Below are positions 1-9,560 of a stretch of 64,000 nucleotides of DNA, piece by piece (position 1 is the first letter of the stretch; each line of letters starts with the position of its first letter). The notes beneath the pieces are model-generated. The model had not been told where the DNA came from, ran no database searches, and worked only from the letters and a program-made list of their open reading frames with translations. Source of the stretch: Klebsiella quasipneumoniae subsp. quasipneumoniae (lineage in GTDB: Bacteria > Pseudomonadota > Gammaproteobacteria > Enterobacterales > Enterobacteriaceae); the NCBI RefSeq assembly GCF_020525925.1, contig NZ_CP084876.1:1922001-1986000 (forward strand), given 5' to 3'. The translations under genes were made by a program, and so were the position numbers.

Positions 1-713
1 TGACCGGCATCCTGCAGAAATCCAGCGATACCGGCGTATCGCATCTCTCGCTCGCCATGCCGGTGCAGCATCTGATTGACACCTATACGGCTTTCGGCTT
101 CGGCGAGCCGACGGGGTTGGGGTTGACCGGCGAAAGCGCCGGGCTGATGCCGCATCGTCGTTACTGGGGGCAACTGGATCGCGCCACCTTCGCTTTCGGC
201 TATGGTTTGATGGTTACCCCGCTCCAGCTGGCGCATGTTTACGCCACCATCGGCGGCTTCGGCATACAACGACCGTTGTCGATCACCCGCATTGATCCGC
301 CGGTGATTGGCACGCGCGTAATGCCGGAGAATATTGTTCACAGCGTGGAGCATATGATGGAGAGCGTGGCGCTCCCGGGCGGGGGCGGTACCAAAGCGGC
401 GGTGCGCGACTACCGGGTGGCGGTTAAAACGGGGACGGCGAAGAAAATCGGTCCGGACGGCAAATATATCGACAAATATGTCGCCTATACCGCCGGCGTG
501 GCGCCCGCCAGCCGTCCGCAGTTCGCGCTGGTTGTAGTGATGAACGATCCGAGCAATGGCTCCTATTACGGCGGGGCCGTTTCCGCCCCGGTATTCAGCC
601 AGATTATGGGCGATGTCCTGCGGCTGGAGAACGTCATGCCGGACGGCATGCCACAAGGGGCGGAGAATCTGATCGTTATGCACGACAGCCAGCCGCTGGC
701 GCCGGCGCTGTAA
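1..713 (+). CDS. FtsI/PBP3-like peptidoglycan D,D-transpeptidase, C-terminal part (5' end outside window)
   Basis: Septal-type class B penicillin-binding protein that cross-links peptidoglycan in the periplasm. The reading frame is open from base 3, so the start lies upstream. Seen: KSSD at the position of the SxN motif (E. coli FtsI has KSSN), the conserved [13 protein letters not shown] stretch, the KTGTAKK box carrying the third penicillin-binding motif, and the usual SAPVF tail. It ends in APAL rather than the longer E. coli FtsI C-terminus. A second ftsI-like gene next to rlmA matches the Salmonella PBP3SAL arrangement, where the enzyme serves division under acidic conditions; this is inferred from neighbourhood and sequence. 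The true ftsI would sit in the mra/dcw cluster, not here. The Asp in the second motif is the odd point. Confidence 0.9.
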   Translation, partial: TGILQKSSDTGVSHLSLAMPVQHLIDTYTAFGFGEPTGLGLTGESAGLMPHRRYWGQLDRATFAFGYGLMVTPLQLAHVYATIGGFGIQRPLSITRIDPPVIGTRVMPENIVHSVEHMMESVALPGGGGTKAAVRDYRVAVKTGTAKKIGPDGKYIDKYVAYTAGVAPASRPQFALVVVMNDPSNGSYYGGAVSAPVFSQIMGDVLRLENVMPDGMPQGAENLIVMHDSQPLAPAL

Positions 714-726
714 CAGTGGTCTGCAG

Positions 727-755
727 GGGCGAATAGCGCTACACTTTCGCCCTTT
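727..755 (+). terminator. Stem-loop with short T-run after the FtsI-like gene
   Basis: GGGCGAA and TTCGCCC form a 7-bp stem followed by TTT, between the transpeptidase stop and the rlmA start. It is a weak intrinsic terminator or attenuator; rlmA may be partly read through. Confidence 0.45.
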
Positions 756-774
756 CAGCGACACCGGAGCCGTC

Positions 775-1569
775 ATGTCATACAGTTGCCCCCTTTGCCA
801 CGCGTCGCTCAGCCGTAGCGACAATCACTATTCCTGCCCGCAGCGGCACCAGTTCGATCTGGCGAAAGAGGGGTACGTCAATCTGCTACCGGTGCAGTTC
901 AAACGGTCGCGCGATCCCGGCGACAGCGCTGAGATGATGCAGGCCCGTCGGGCGTTCCTCGACGCCGGGCATTATCAGCCGCTGCGGGACGCTATCGCTG
1001 AGCGACTGCGGCACGCTACCCCTCAGGCATTACTGGATATCGGCTGCGGCGAAGGATATTACACCCACGCATTTGCCGCCATCGCCAGCCGCAGCTGGGG
1101 GCTGGACGTGTCGAAGCCGGCAATCCGCGCGGCGGCGAAACGCTATCCGCAGGTGAATTTTTGTGTCGCCTCCAGCCAGCGGCTGCCATTCTCCGATAAC
1201 AGCTTCGATGCGGTAGTGCGCATTTACGCCCCCTGCAACGCCGGTGAGCTGGCGCGGGTGGTGCGGCCTGGCGGATGGGTGATCACTGCCACGCCGGGAC
1301 CCCGCCATCTGCTGGAGCTGAAAGGGCTGATTTACGATGAGATCCGCCTGCATGAGCTGAAGACGGAAGCGATGCCGGGGTTCCGCCTGAATGCTCAGCA
1401 GCAGCTGGCTTATCCGATGACCCTGACGGGAAGTGAAGCGCAGGCCCTGCTGCAGATGACGCCGTTCGCGTGGCGGGCCAAAGCCGAAGTGCATGACGCG
1501 CTGCGTCAGCAGGCGACCTTTGGCTGCCAGACCGATTTTATGATCCATTGCTGGCAGCGTGAGGAGTAA
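775..1569 (+). CDS. rlmA: 23S rRNA (guanine-745-N1)-methyltransferase
   Basis: Methylates G745 in helix 35 of 23S rRNA using S-adenosylmethionine, in the cytoplasm. The 264-residue protein starts with a zinc-binding module (Cys5, Cys8, Cys21, His25) and then has a class I Rossmann methyltransferase fold with the SAM-binding glycine motif [11 protein letters not shown]. Length and sequence match E. coli RlmA (RrmA). The ATG at 775 is the only sensible start ahead of the zinc module. It converges on mntP with only three bases between the stops. Gene order rlmA-mntP-yobD-man is as in E. coli. Confidence 0.95.
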   Translation: MSYSCPLCHASLSRSDNHYSCPQRHQFDLAKEGYVNLLPVQFKRSRDPGDSAEMMQARRAFLDAGHYQPLRDAIAERLRHATPQALLDIGCGEGYYTHAFAAIASRSWGLDVSKPAIRAAAKRYPQVNFCVASSQRLPFSDNSFDAVVRIYAPCNAGELARVVRPGGWVITATPGPRHLLELKGLIYDEIRLHELKTEAMPGFRLNAQQQLAYPMTLTGSEAQALLQMTPFAWRAKAEVHDALRQQATFGCQTDFMIHCWQREE

Positions 1570-1572
1570 AGC

Positions 1573-2139
1573 TTAACCGGCGAAATGGCTCCAGAGAATT
1601 TCGCTGCCGATGCCAATCAGTACGATACCGCCGAGAATTTCGGCCCGTTTGCCCAGCAGCGGGCCGATAAAGCGACCCACCATAATCCCCAGCGTCGACA
1701 TGATAAAGGTGGCGCAGCCGATCGCCAGCGCGGTGGTCACAATGCTGACCTGCAGGAAGGCCAGACCGACGCCGACGGCCATCGCGTCAAGGCTGGTGGC
1801 GAAGGCGGTGGTGACCAGCAGCCAGAAGCCATGCCGGCGGGGCGCCTCGCACGCCTCGTCGCTATCGCCGCGAAGCCCTTCAACAATCATCCGCCCGCCG
1901 AGAAACACCAGCAGAATAAAAGCAATCCAGTGATTCCACTCGAGCACAAACTGGCTGGCCAGCATGCCCAGTCCCCAGCCGACCAGCGGCGTCAGGGTTT
2001 CAATGGCGCCAAAAATCAGCCCGGTGCGTACAGCTTCTGAGAATTTGGGTTTATGCAGGGTGGCGCCTTTGCCGATAGAGGCCGCGAAGGCGTCCATAGA
2101 CATGCCGAAAGCGAGAAGAAGGGTTGCGGATAAATTCAT
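1573..2139 (-). CDS. mntP: Manganese efflux pump MntP
   Basis: Inner-membrane exporter of Mn2+. The 188-residue protein has six predicted membrane segments in two related halves, each with an acidic helix: MSMDAFAAS near the N-terminus and TSLDAMAVG near residue 120, whose Asp residues are known to matter for transport. Start taken at the ATG ending at 2139 ([12 protein letters not shown]), matching the 188-residue E. coli protein; an upstream in-frame extension would run into the riboswitch. Expression is very likely controlled at two levels: a yybP-ykoY manganese riboswitch in the leader and MntR-like boxes further upstream. Confidence 0.96.
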   Translation of the reverse strand: MNLSATLLLAFGMSMDAFAASIGKGATLHKPKFSEAVRTGLIFGAIETLTPLVGWGLGMLASQFVLEWNHWIAFILLVFLGGRMIVEGLRGDSDEACEAPRRHGFWLLVTTAFATSLDAMAVGVGLAFLQVSIVTTALAIGCATFIMSTLGIMVGRFIGPLLGKRAEILGGIVLIGIGSEILWSHFAG

Positions 2140-2149
2140 GTGCCTGTCC

Positions 2150-2348
2150 TGACCGGGGATAATCCATATGACACATCGCTGCCCCCAGTAAATATACGCG
2201 GAGCCGCTCAATGGCTGAGCAATACGTACAGCAGTGATGTATCTATGGTCTCGCCTGATTGAATCACTTCAACCCGTACGTGCCACGTTTTGCAACGAGT
2301 ATGTTGACACGTACATTTCCTGACGGGCAGGAAATCGGCTACTCCCCA
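2150..2348 (-). ncRNA. yybP-ykoY manganese riboswitch in the mntP leader
   Basis: Read leftward, the mntP leader opens with GGGGAGTAGCC (about 2338-2348), continues with TCAACATACTCG and GCGAGACC, and closes with ATTTACTGGGGGCAGCG shortly before the start codon. These are the conserved blocks of the yybP-ykoY class (GGGGAGUAGC, CAACAUACUCG, GCGAGACC), which binds Mn2+ and activates mntP expression in E. coli. The boundaries are approximate. Confidence 0.85.
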
Positions 2349-2421
2349 ACGACGGGCGCAACCTTAACATATTTTTAGAATATAAAACAATAACAGAAGA
2401 GGGCTATTTTAATAACCAAAT

Positions 2422-2440
2422 GATAACGATTTTCATTTGA
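2422..2440. promoter_or_regulatory. Candidate Fur box upstream of mntP
   Basis: The 19-mer starting GATAACGATTTTCATT matches the classic Fur consensus at 13 of 19 positions by hand count. It lies between the MntR-like boxes and the riboswitch. The background here is AT-rich, so chance matches are possible. Confidence 0.35.
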
Positions 2441-2488
2441 ATTTATAAGTAAATAAATAGTTAATGAAAAACAGAAGGGCAGAGGGGG

Positions 2489-2510
2489 AAATATAGCCAT
2501 GGCTATATAA
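2489..2510. promoter_or_regulatory. Candidate MntR operator 2 (mntP promoter)
   Basis: Palindrome with left arm AAATATAGC and right arm starting GGCTATAT, spacer CAT. It resembles the E. coli MntR box (arms AAACATAGC and GGCTATGTTT). It lies 43 bases from the second, better box. Confidence 0.55.
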
Positions 2511-2531
2511 TTCCCCAGACGAAATCTGAAA

Positions 2532-2553
2532 AAACATAGCGTTGGCTATATTT
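2532..2553. promoter_or_regulatory. Candidate MntR operator 1 (mntP promoter)
   Basis: Left arm AAACATAGC is identical to the E. coli mntH/mntP MntR box. The right arm GGCTATATTT differs by one base; the spacer is 3 bases. It sits just beyond the yobD stop codon, so the mntP promoter region begins at the end of yobD. In E. coli, Mn-MntR stimulates mntP. Confidence 0.7.
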
Positions 2554-2558
2554 TTAAC

Positions 2559-3017
2559 TCATTGAGTTGAAACGAGAAGTTTGTATATTTTCTCCAGATC
2601 GTCGATATTTCGTACGCGAATCAGCAGCCGCCGTTGCTCTAATTGCATCACCAGCACGCCGTCCTCGGATAAATTCATCTCTTTAATTCGCTGATATTCT
2701 ATCCACACGTTGGCGAAGAAAAAGCCGCGCGGTTTAAAAATGATTTTCGGCGTACGGATCCAGAATAAATAGAGTCCCATCAGCGCCAGCGCAGATAATA
2801 GCCAGGTGGTGATCGCGGTGCCGTGCTGGGTGATGTTGTTATAGATCAGAATGGCGATGAGGCCGACAAAGATCATGCCGTCAACGCGGCTGCGGCGAAG
2901 CAGGGGGATGGCCAGCAGCACCGGGCCGTTGCGCCTCGGCATAATAACCTGGTCATACACCGCGTAGGCCAGTAGCGCAAGGATAAACAGGATGATCACC
3001 AGGTCCGTGAATGTCAT
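2559..3017 (-). CDS. yobD: YobD, DUF986 family inner-membrane protein
   Basis: Protein of 152 residues with no known biochemical role. It has about three hydrophobic segments: near residues 2-20, around 45-62 and around 68-88. A soluble C-terminal half follows, resembling a small membrane-anchored PH-like domain (inference). Start chosen at the ATG ending at 3017, directly behind a strong AGGAGG ribosome site; the longer reading frame overlaps manZ and its terminator. It follows manXYZ in the same direction, as in E. coli, but a strong terminator lies between, so it is either transcribed by read-through or has its own promoter. Confidence 0.9.
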   Translation of the reverse strand: MTFTDLVIILFILALLAYAVYDQVIMPRRNGPVLLAIPLLRRSRVDGMIFVGLIAILIYNNITQHGTAITTWLLSALALMGLYLFWIRTPKIIFKPRGFFFANVWIEYQRIKEMNLSEDGVLVMQLEQRRLLIRVRNIDDLEKIYKLLVSTQ

Positions 3018-3037
3018 TGCTTTGCGTTCCTCCTGAT

Positions 3038-3064
3038 AAAAAAAAGCCGGGGGCAAGCCCCCGG
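3038..3064 (-). terminator. Intrinsic terminator after manZ
   Basis: GCCGGGGGC and GCCCCCGGC form a 9-bp GC-rich stem around a small loop, followed on the leftward strand by eight T residues. It separates manXYZ from yobD. Confidence 0.85.
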
Positions 3065-3079
3065 CGTACAACCTGGAAA

Positions 3080-3931
3080 TTACAGACCCAGCAGACCGAC
3101 AGCGTAGCCCGCGATACCGATGACAAAGAAGCCAACGATGATCCACAGCGGGTTAACTTTCTTACGCAGCAGCCACATACAGGCGAAGGTCAACAGCAGC
3201 GGTACCAGGCCCGGCATCAGCTGGTCGAGGATCGTCTGCACCGTGGTGACGTGAACCTGTCCGTCAGAGCCGGTGATTTTTGACACCACCATCGGAATGT
3301 TCACGTGCGTCCACTTGTTAACCAGCGCCCCCATGACAAACAGGCCGAGGATTGACGCCCCCTCAGTCAGTTTCTGCAGGAAGCCGCCGCCCATATCTTT
3401 CACGATGTCCACGCCTTTGCGGTAACCGTAGGCGACGCCATAGTAGCGGGTCAGTAGTCGCACCGCGTTGAACAGGATAAAGAACAGCAGAGGTCCGAGC
3501 AGGCTTCCGCTCATCGCGATCCCGGCGCCTAAGGCCGCGAACACCGGACGCACCGTACCCCAGAAGATCGGGTCGCCGACGCCGGCCAGCGGCCCCATCA
3601 GACCGACTTTGATGCCGTTGATGGCGCCATCGTCAATCTCTGCGCCATTGGCGCGCTGCTCTTCCATCGCCAGCGTTACGCCCAGTACCGGCGCGGCAAC
3701 GTAAGGATGGGTATTGAAGAACTCAAGGTGACGCTTAATCGCCTGCTTACGCGCATCGTTGTTCTCCGGGTAGAGACGACGAATCGCCGGAACCATAGAG
3801 AAGCAGAAGCCCAGCGCCTGCATACGTTCGAAGTTCCATGAACCCTGGAACAGGTTAGAACGAATGAACACGCCACGAATATCACTCTGAGTGAGTTTTT
3901 TCTCGGTGGTATTTTTAGTCATATCAACCAT
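3080..3931 (-). CDS. manZ: PTS mannose transporter subunit IID
   Basis: Membrane subunit IID of the mannose/glucose phosphotransferase permease; with ManY it forms the sugar channel of the inner membrane. The 283-residue protein matches E. coli ManZ along its length, with the conserved [12 protein letters not shown] and GPLAGVGDP region of the EIID family and a hydrophobic C-terminal end ([11 protein letters not shown]). The start [12 protein letters not shown] follows an AGGTGAG ribosome site. The 12-base gap to manY indicates co-translation within the operon. Confidence 0.97.
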   Translation of the reverse strand: MVDMTKNTTEKKLTQSDIRGVFIRSNLFQGSWNFERMQALGFCFSMVPAIRRLYPENNDARKQAIKRHLEFFNTHPYVAAPVLGVTLAMEEQRANGAEIDDGAINGIKVGLMGPLAGVGDPIFWGTVRPVFAALGAGIAMSGSLLGPLLFFILFNAVRLLTRYYGVAYGYRKGVDIVKDMGGGFLQKLTEGASILGLFVMGALVNKWTHVNIPMVVSKITGSDGQVHVTTVQTILDQLMPGLVPLLLTFACMWLLRKKVNPLWIIVGFFVIGIAGYAVGLLGL

Positions 3932-3943
3932 TTAGCTCACCTG

Positions 3944-4744
3944 TTAGTCCAGTTCGTTATCGAGATCGTTGTTACCAGCCGCCTGAGCCGGGGCACCGGC
4001 GACGCGGTTATATTTCGGGCTCAGCTGGATGTAGAGGATTGCCATGACCGCGCCAATCACGCCCAGGGCCACCAGGTTGAAGTTGGTGAAGGCGGCGGTG
4101 ACGAAGCCGAGGTAGAAGAACGGCATCAGGTAGCCCGCGCGCATCATATTGATGACCATCGCGTAACCTACAACCACGATCATGCCGCCGGCGATGTTCA
4201 GGCCGCTGGTAACCACTTCAGGGATCGCATTCAGCAGGCCCTGGACTTCGCTGGTACCGACGGAAATGGCCACGATGACGGCCGGGATAGCGATACGCAT
4301 CGCCTGCAGGAACAGGGATGAGACGTGCAGCCACGACAGGGCGGTCAGGTTGCCATTCTCCGCCGCTTTATCCGCTGCGTGCTGGAAGGCTACGGTGATG
4401 GTACGCACGATGATGGTCAGCACCTGGCCTGCAGCCGCCAGCGGGATAGCCAGCGCGATGCCGGCGCCGATGCTCTGATGGCCGGCAATAACCAGAACGG
4501 TGGAAATAATGGACGCCAGCGCGGCATCAGGGGCAACCGCCGCACCGATGTTCATCCAGCCCAGGGCGATCATTTCCAGCGTACCGCCGATGATAATACC
4601 GGTTTTCATATCGCCGAGAACGGCGCCGATCAGCGTACAGGCGACCAGTGGACGGTGGAACTGAAATTCATCAAGCACCGACTCCATACCCGCAATACAC
4701 GCGACGATGAACACCAGCACAATCTGAAGAAGGGTAATCTCCAT
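3944..4744 (-). CDS. manY: PTS mannose transporter subunit IIC
   Basis: Polytopic IIC subunit of the mannose PTS; recognises and translocates mannose, glucose, glucosamine and related sugars. It has 266 residues, mostly hydrophobic, beginning MEITLLQIVLVF, with the family's GxxxGxTLEMIALG element around residues 50-65. A good ribosome site (CAGGAGAAG) precedes the ATG. It sits between manX and manZ in one leftward transcript. In E. coli this operon is a target of the sugar-stress small RNA SgrS; no such site was tested here. Confidence 0.97.
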   Translation of the reverse strand: MEITLLQIVLVFIVACIAGMESVLDEFQFHRPLVACTLIGAVLGDMKTGIIIGGTLEMIALGWMNIGAAVAPDAALASIISTVLVIAGHQSIGAGIALAIPLAAAGQVLTIIVRTITVAFQHAADKAAENGNLTALSWLHVSSLFLQAMRIAIPAVIVAISVGTSEVQGLLNAIPEVVTSGLNIAGGMIVVVGYAMVINMMRAGYLMPFFYLGFVTAAFTNFNLVALGVIGAVMAILYIQLSPKYNRVAGAPAQAAGNNDLDNELD

Positions 4745-4800
4745 TGTACTTCTCCTGTTGATTAAGTCTTAAAGTGAAAACTGGGGCGCGATCGTCCGGG

Positions 4801-5772
4801 TTATTTATCAACCTTGGCGATCAGATCCATCATTTTCAGTTTCGGGTCGGTGGACACTTTACGTGCCTCCAGCTCGATACCGCGTGCGTTCAGCTTGTTA
4901 AACGCCTCAATATCTTTGGCATCGACCGAAATCGCGTTGTTAACCTGGGTTTTGCCCTGGCGGAACGCCATACCGCCGATGTTGACGCTGGTGATTTTCA
5001 CGCCGCCCTCGACGACGCGCTCAACGTCGGTCGGGTTAGTAAACAGCAGCATCACGCGCTGTCCGGCGTACATCGGGTTGTTGTAGACGCGGATCATTTT
5101 GGCGACGTCCACCACGTGGGCGGTGACGCCCGGCGGCGCAACCTGGGTCAACAGGGTTTTGCGCACGGTATCCGCGGCGACTTCATCGCTGACGACGATG
5201 ATGCGGGTGACGTTGGTCTCTTTGGTCCAGCGGGTGGCGACCTGACCATGGATCAGGCGGTCGTCGATACGCGCAAGGCCAATGACCATGTAGTCATTCG
5301 GGCCCATCGGTTTGGCCGGGGCGGCGGCTTTTGGCGCCGCGGCAGGAGCGGGCGCAGGGGCCGCTTTTTCCACCGGTTTGGCCTTCAGCGCTTTCACACC
5401 TTCGCTGCCGGTCTCTACCGCTAAGGCGACCAGCTCATCAAAGGAAGGATCGTCATCGCGGGCCATGAAGGTTTCCACCAGCATCGGGATGTTGACGCCG
5501 GCGATGACTTCGTAATGCTCTTTATCGACGACAATGCGGCTCGCAGCGTTGAACGGGCTGCCTCCCCATGTATCGACGAGAAACAGCACGCCTTTACTGG
5601 TATCCAGTTTTGCCAACTGGGCATTGTATTTCTCGATCAGCGTTTCGGCGTTTTCACCCGGAACGAAATCGATCCAGCCAACGTTTTCCTGCTCGCCCAA
5701 CAGCATCTCTGCTGTTTTCAGCAGCTGTTCTGCAGCCCAACCATGTGTGCCTATTACAATAGCAATCGTCAC
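4801..5772 (-). CDS. manX: PTS mannose transporter subunit IIAB
   Basis: Cytoplasmic phosphotransfer subunit. The IIA domain (about residues 1-130) carries the phosphorylatable His10 in GTHGWA. An Ala-Pro-Lys-rich flexible linker spans about residues 133-156. The IIB domain follows (about 158-323) with His175 in DRLIHGQV, which passes phosphate to the sugar. Both numbers coincide with E. coli ManX. The start codon is GTG, as in E. coli, directly behind an AGGAGG site 7 bases away. It is the first gene of manXYZ; the upstream region carries a candidate Mlc/NagC-type operator. Confidence 0.97.
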   Translation of the reverse strand: MTIAIVIGTHGWAAEQLLKTAEMLLGEQENVGWIDFVPGENAETLIEKYNAQLAKLDTSKGVLFLVDTWGGSPFNAASRIVVDKEHYEVIAGVNIPMLVETFMARDDDPSFDELVALAVETGSEGVKALKAKPVEKAAPAPAPAAAPKAAAPAKPMGPNDYMVIGLARIDDRLIHGQVATRWTKETNVTRIIVVSDEVAADTVRKTLLTQVAPPGVTAHVVDVAKMIRVYNNPMYAGQRVMLLFTNPTDVERVVEGGVKITSVNIGGMAFRQGKTQVNNAISVDAKDIEAFNKLNARGIELEARKVSTDPKLKMMDLIAKVDK

Positions 5773-6218
5773 TTGCTACCTCCTTTATTATCGTGAATGC
5801 ATCATCTGCTTTGATACATCCTGAATCACTCTTGAGGACAAAATCGATTCAGTTAGGGTGTAAGATAGAAAATAGTTACTACCGCGAATTATTTTAGACA
5901 GTGAAAAAATAATTAATGTGATGAAGATCCGTTAATCAGGCATCGCCTGGTAATAATTTTGCAGCGCAAAAAATAGCCTTAGTTATTGCAAATTCAGGTA
6001 AATCTTTTCCAATTTCGATCTATATTTTGCTATGTTTAACTTCCGTTTAATTACTCAGGAGTATAGGGCATAGCCCGCAGTATGGACCGTCATCGACGTC
6101 TTTTCACTTTCTGGCACCTGGTTGCCACCTCCACGCATCACGCTTATCTCTCAGCATCTATTGTCGCGTCCGCGCATGACATGGCGATGACTGACGTTGC
6201 CGCTAACCGGAGTCGCAC
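5773..6218. promoter_or_regulatory. Divergent control region between manX and yoaE
   Basis: No gene is seen in these 446 bases. A palindromic element at about 5952-5976 has AATAATTTT and AAAAAATAG arms around a GC-rich centre, the shape of Mlc/NagC operators; Mlc represses manXYZ in E. coli. At 5917-5932 there is half of a CRP site (TGTGA) with a poor second half. The AT-rich core around 5870-5930 probably holds the leftward man promoter. Which element drives yoaE rightward is unclear. Confidence 0.5.
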
Positions 6219-7778
6219 ATGGAATTGTTAATGGATCCCTCAATCTGGGCCGGCCTGTTGACGCTTATCGTTCTGGAAATTGTGCTCGGTATCGATAACC
6301 TGGTGTTTATTGCCATCCTGGCGGACAAGCTGCCGCCGAAGCAGCGTGATAAAGCGCGACTGATCGGCCTGTCGCTGGCGCTGGTGATGCGCCTGGGGCT
6401 GCTGTCGGTGATCTCCTGGATGGTGACGCTGACTAAACCGCTGATTACTATCGCCGATTTCTCCTTTTCCGGGCGTGACCTCATCATGCTGCTCGGCGGG
6501 ATCTTCTTGCTGTTCAAGGCGACAACCGAGCTGCATGAACGGCTGGAAAACCGCCAGCATGACGCCGGGCACGGGAAAGGCTATGCCAGTTTCTGGGTGG
6601 TGGTACTGCAGATCGTGGTGCTGGATGCTGTCTTCTCTCTGGATGCGGTGATCACCGCGGTCGGGATGGTGAACCATCTGCCGGTGATGATGGCGGCGGT
6701 CGTGATCGCGATGATTATGATGCTGCTGGCGTCCAAGCCGTTGACGCGCTTTGTCAACCAGCACCCGACGGTGGTGGTGCTCTGTCTGAGCTTCCTGTTG
6801 ATGATCGGCCTGAGCCTGGTGGCGGAAGGGTTTGGCTTCCATATTCCGAAAGGGTACCTGTACGCGGCGATCGGTTTCTCGATCATCATTGAGTTCTTTA
6901 ACCAGGTGGCGCGCCGCAACTTTGTTCGTCACCAGTCGACGCTGCCGCTGCGCGCCCGTACCGCGGATGCGATCCTGCGCCTGATGGGCGGCCGTAAACA
7001 GGCCTCCGTCAACCATGACGCCGACAGCCCGGCGTCGGTGCCGGTACCGGAGGGCGCCTTTGCGGAAGAAGAGCGCTACATGATTAACGGCGTGCTGACG
7101 CTGGCTCAGCGCTCTCTGCGCAGCATCATGACCCCGCGCGGGGAAATCAGCTGGGTGGACGCTGAGCAGAGTGAAGATGAAATTCGCCGTCAGCTGCTTT
7201 CGTCGCCGCACAGCCTGTTCCCGGTCTGCCGCGGAGAACTGGACGAAATCATTGGCATCGTGCGGGCGAAAGAGATGCTGGTGGCCCTGGAGTCGGGCGA
7301 AAACGTCGCGGCGCTGGCCTCCGCCTCTCCGGCGATTGTGGTGCCTGAAACGCTGGACCCGATCAATCTGCTCGGCGTCCTGCGTCGCGCGCGCGGCAGT
7401 TTCGTCATCGTGACCAATGAATTTGGCGTGGTGCAGGGGCTGGTGACGCCGCTGGACGTCCTTGAAGCGATCGCCGGTGAATTCCCGGACGCCGATGAGA
7501 CGCCGGAGATCGTTATCGATGGCGACGGCTGGCTTATTAAGGGGTCGACCGACCTGCATGCGCTGCAGCAGGCGCTGGGGCTGGATCCGCTGATCAATGA
7601 CGATGAGGATATTGCCACCGTTGCCGGTCTGGTGATCTCCGCCAATGGCCATATCCCGCGCATTGGCGACGTGGTGTCGCTGCCGCCGCTGCATTTCACC
7701 GTGGTGGAAGCGAATGACTACCGGGTCGATCTGGTACGCGCGGTGGTCACCCGTCCGCCGAGCGACGAAGAAGAATAA
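6219..7778 (+). CDS. yoaE: YoaE, TerC-type membrane protein with CBS pair and CorC domain
   Basis: Inner-membrane protein of 519 residues. The TerC-type membrane domain covers about residues 1-240, with the [11 protein letters not shown] and DAVFSLDAV acidic helices typical of TerC/MntP-related metal transporters. Two CBS domains follow around 300-425 and a CorC/HlyC-type C-terminal domain covers about 430-515. Likely involved in metal-ion export or homeostasis, inferred from the family; the substrate is unproven. It matches E. coli YoaE in length and order. The start [10 protein letters not shown] follows a CCGGAGT ribosome site. Confidence 0.93.
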   Translation: MELLMDPSIWAGLLTLIVLEIVLGIDNLVFIAILADKLPPKQRDKARLIGLSLALVMRLGLLSVISWMVTLTKPLITIADFSFSGRDLIMLLGGIFLLFKATTELHERLENRQHDAGHGKGYASFWVVVLQIVVLDAVFSLDAVITAVGMVNHLPVMMAAVVIAMIMMLLASKPLTRFVNQHPTVVVLCLSFLLMIGLSLVAEGFGFHIPKGYLYAAIGFSIIIEFFNQVARRNFVRHQSTLPLRARTADAILRLMGGRKQASVNHDADSPASVPVPEGAFAEEERYMINGVLTLAQRSLRSIMTPRGEISWVDAEQSEDEIRRQLLSSPHSLFPVCRGELDEIIGIVRAKEMLVALESGENVAALASASPAIVVPETLDPINLLGVLRRARGSFVIVTNEFGVVQGLVTPLDVLEAIAGEFPDADETPEIVIDGDGWLIKGSTDLHALQQALGLDPLINDDEDIATVAGLVISANGHIPRIGDVVSLPPLHFTVVEANDYRVDLVRAVVTRPPSDEEE

Positions 7779-7788
7779 TCGTCCTGCG

Positions 7789-7812
7789 CGCCGGTTCCCG
7801 TGGGGGCCGGCG
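7789..7812. terminator. Stem-loop between converging yoaE and pdeD
   Basis: CGCCGG and CCGGCG arms lie in the short gap between the two stop codons. The T-run on either side is poor, so this is only a candidate terminator. Confidence 0.4.
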
Positions 7813-7814
7813 AG

Positions 7815-9371
7815 TTATTCTGTTGCCTCTTGACTGGCCAGCCACGCCGGGAACGCCTCCACCGGCATCGGCCGCGCATAATAAAACCCCTGCAGCACAT
7901 CGACGCCGTGGTTTCTGAGGTAGCTTTCCTGCTCCAGCGTCTCCACCCCTTCGGCAACGGTAATAATATTCAGCCGGTTGGCGAGGGAGATAATGATATC
8001 GGTCACCGTGGCATTGACGCTGTCTATCCCCACCGAGCTGGTAAACGAGCGGTCAATCTTCAGCACGTCCGGGCGCAGTTTTTCCAGCCATGAGAGCGAA
8101 CTGTTGCCGGTGCCAAAGTCATCGATCGCCAGCTGTACGCCTTTCAGGTGCAGATCTTCGGCCATATGCTGGTCGCCATCCTGCAGGACATCGCGTTCGG
8201 TCAGCTCGACCACCAGCTGTTGTACCGGGTTCATGCTGAACCAGTAATTATGCAGGTCATGCAGCAGTAAGCCGTTGGCGAAGTGGCGGGCAGCGACGTT
8301 AATGGCGATATGAAATTGGCGGTCGCTGGGAAAAACATCCAGACGGCGGGCGGTTTCGGCAATGACGTAGCGGGTGAGGGGGATGATCAGATTGTCCCCT
8401 TCGGCGATGGGAATAAACACCTCCGGCGAAATCGCTCCGCGGCGAGGGTTGTTCCAGCGCAGCAGGATCTCCACCCCGCAGCAGCGGCCGCTGCGCGCAT
8501 CCTGCAGCGGCTGGCACCAGAGGGCAAACTCCCGGGCGGAAATACCGAGGCTTATCTCCCGCGAGAAGCTCATTCTTCCGGCGGTGGCCAGCCAGGCGAT
8601 GCCGGTCATTAGCAGGCTGAAGATCAGCGCCAGCGGCAGCTCGCCGGGCAGTTCTTCGAGGGCGATTGTCGAGGCGCCAGGGCCGTTGATGTTGATGGTA
8701 AACGGAAACTCGCTAGAGCGTTGGCGATAAATCACCGTTCCCTGCGGGCTATGCGTTTTATCGAGAAGCCCATCGCGGCTGCTAAAATAACGATCGCCAA
8801 CCTGCAGGCTGACGTCGCTTATCAGGGATGATTTTTCGTTGAGAATTAAGGTCCCCAGCAGCTCGATATTGACAATCAACATCACGCCGTCCTGGCCGCT
8901 TTCCGGGGTGGGGTACCACTGGATCAATACCGGCGTCCCTTTAAGCAGCGATTTCTCGGTTGAAAAGAGCAATAAGGGATGGGGGGCTGGCAGCGAGGGC
9001 TGCAGCTGGTGTAAATCCGCCTGCCGTTGCCCGAAAATACTCGAACAGTAAACGATACCGTCCTTCACGAGGACGACGGAACGAACGGTCTGCAACGAGG
9101 CTGCCATTTTGCGCAGGGTCAGATGGATATCCGGGCAGCGTTTGCCCACCAGAGGAAGCAGGGTGGTGCGCTCCGCGCTCAGCGGGCGCAGGATATTATT
9201 CAGCGCCGCCACCCGCTGGCTGGCGGCCGTGCGGATATAGTCTTCATTTTCGCTACGCTGCGAAATAAATCGAATGGCTAAGGTGGCGCCCAGGGTCACC
9301 AGGGCGACCAGCAGGCAGACTATAATGCGTTTGCGGCGATAGGCCGTAATGACTTTTTGTGCAGTCTGCAT
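7815..9371 (-). CDS. pdeD: CSS-motif EAL cyclic-di-GMP phosphodiesterase PdeD
   Basis: Membrane-bound c-di-GMP phosphodiesterase. An N-terminal membrane anchor lies at about residues 14-35. A periplasmic CSS domain carries the YCSSIFG motif, whose cysteine answers to DsbA/DsbB redox state in E. coli homologues, and a conserved GKRCPD cysteine. A second membrane segment is near residues 235-255. The cytoplasmic EAL domain has EILLR at the EAL position, ELTERD, DDFGTGNSS, LKIDRSF and VAEGVET, so the catalytic set looks intact. Start set at the ATG ending at 9371, 8 bases after an AGGG site, matching E. coli YoaD; an upstream GTG is too close to that site. dsbB, whose product reoxidises DsbA, lies elsewhere in this window. 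Confidence 0.93.
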   Translation of the reverse strand: MQTAQKVITAYRRKRIIVCLLVALVTLGATLAIRFISQRSENEDYIRTAASQRVAALNNILRPLSAERTTLLPLVGKRCPDIHLTLRKMAASLQTVRSVVLVKDGIVYCSSIFGQRQADLHQLQPSLPAPHPLLLFSTEKSLLKGTPVLIQWYPTPESGQDGVMLIVNIELLGTLILNEKSSLISDVSLQVGDRYFSSRDGLLDKTHSPQGTVIYRQRSSEFPFTININGPGASTIALEELPGELPLALIFSLLMTGIAWLATAGRMSFSREISLGISAREFALWCQPLQDARSGRCCGVEILLRWNNPRRGAISPEVFIPIAEGDNLIIPLTRYVIAETARRLDVFPSDRQFHIAINVAARHFANGLLLHDLHNYWFSMNPVQQLVVELTERDVLQDGDQHMAEDLHLKGVQLAIDDFGTGNSSLSWLEKLRPDVLKIDRSFTSSVGIDSVNATVTDIIISLANRLNIITVAEGVETLEQESYLRNHGVDVLQGFYYARPMPVEAFPAWLASQEATE

Positions 9372-9454
9372 GTGCGACACCCTGTCGACAGGACGAGTGG
9401 TTAAGCGTGGCTTATTTAATAGAGCAATTGTAGTGGCAGAATATCGCCAGGTAT

Positions 9455-9487
9455 AGAAAAAAGAAAATGCGCCACGGAGGGCGCATC
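9455..9487 (-). terminator. Intrinsic terminator after sdaA
   Basis: Leftward reading gives ATGCGCC and GGCGCAT arms around a 6-base loop, followed by a T-rich run. It ends the sdaA transcript. Confidence 0.75.
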
Positions 9488-9560
9488 AGGAAGGCAGGGG
9501 CTTTTAGTTACCCTCGCTCCGCGCCTGCGCCCCGGGAGGCGGCAGGCGAAAGCCAACATG

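Noticed and set aside
5917..5932. CRP site upstream of manX
   Set aside because: Only one half (TGTGA) is good; the other half matches two of five bases, so it was not listed as a separate feature.
6240..7694. Long leftward open frame opposite yoaE
   Set aside because: It is antisense to a well-recognised gene, very rich in Arg, His and Gln, without a family match or ribosome site; typical shadow of a high-GC gene.
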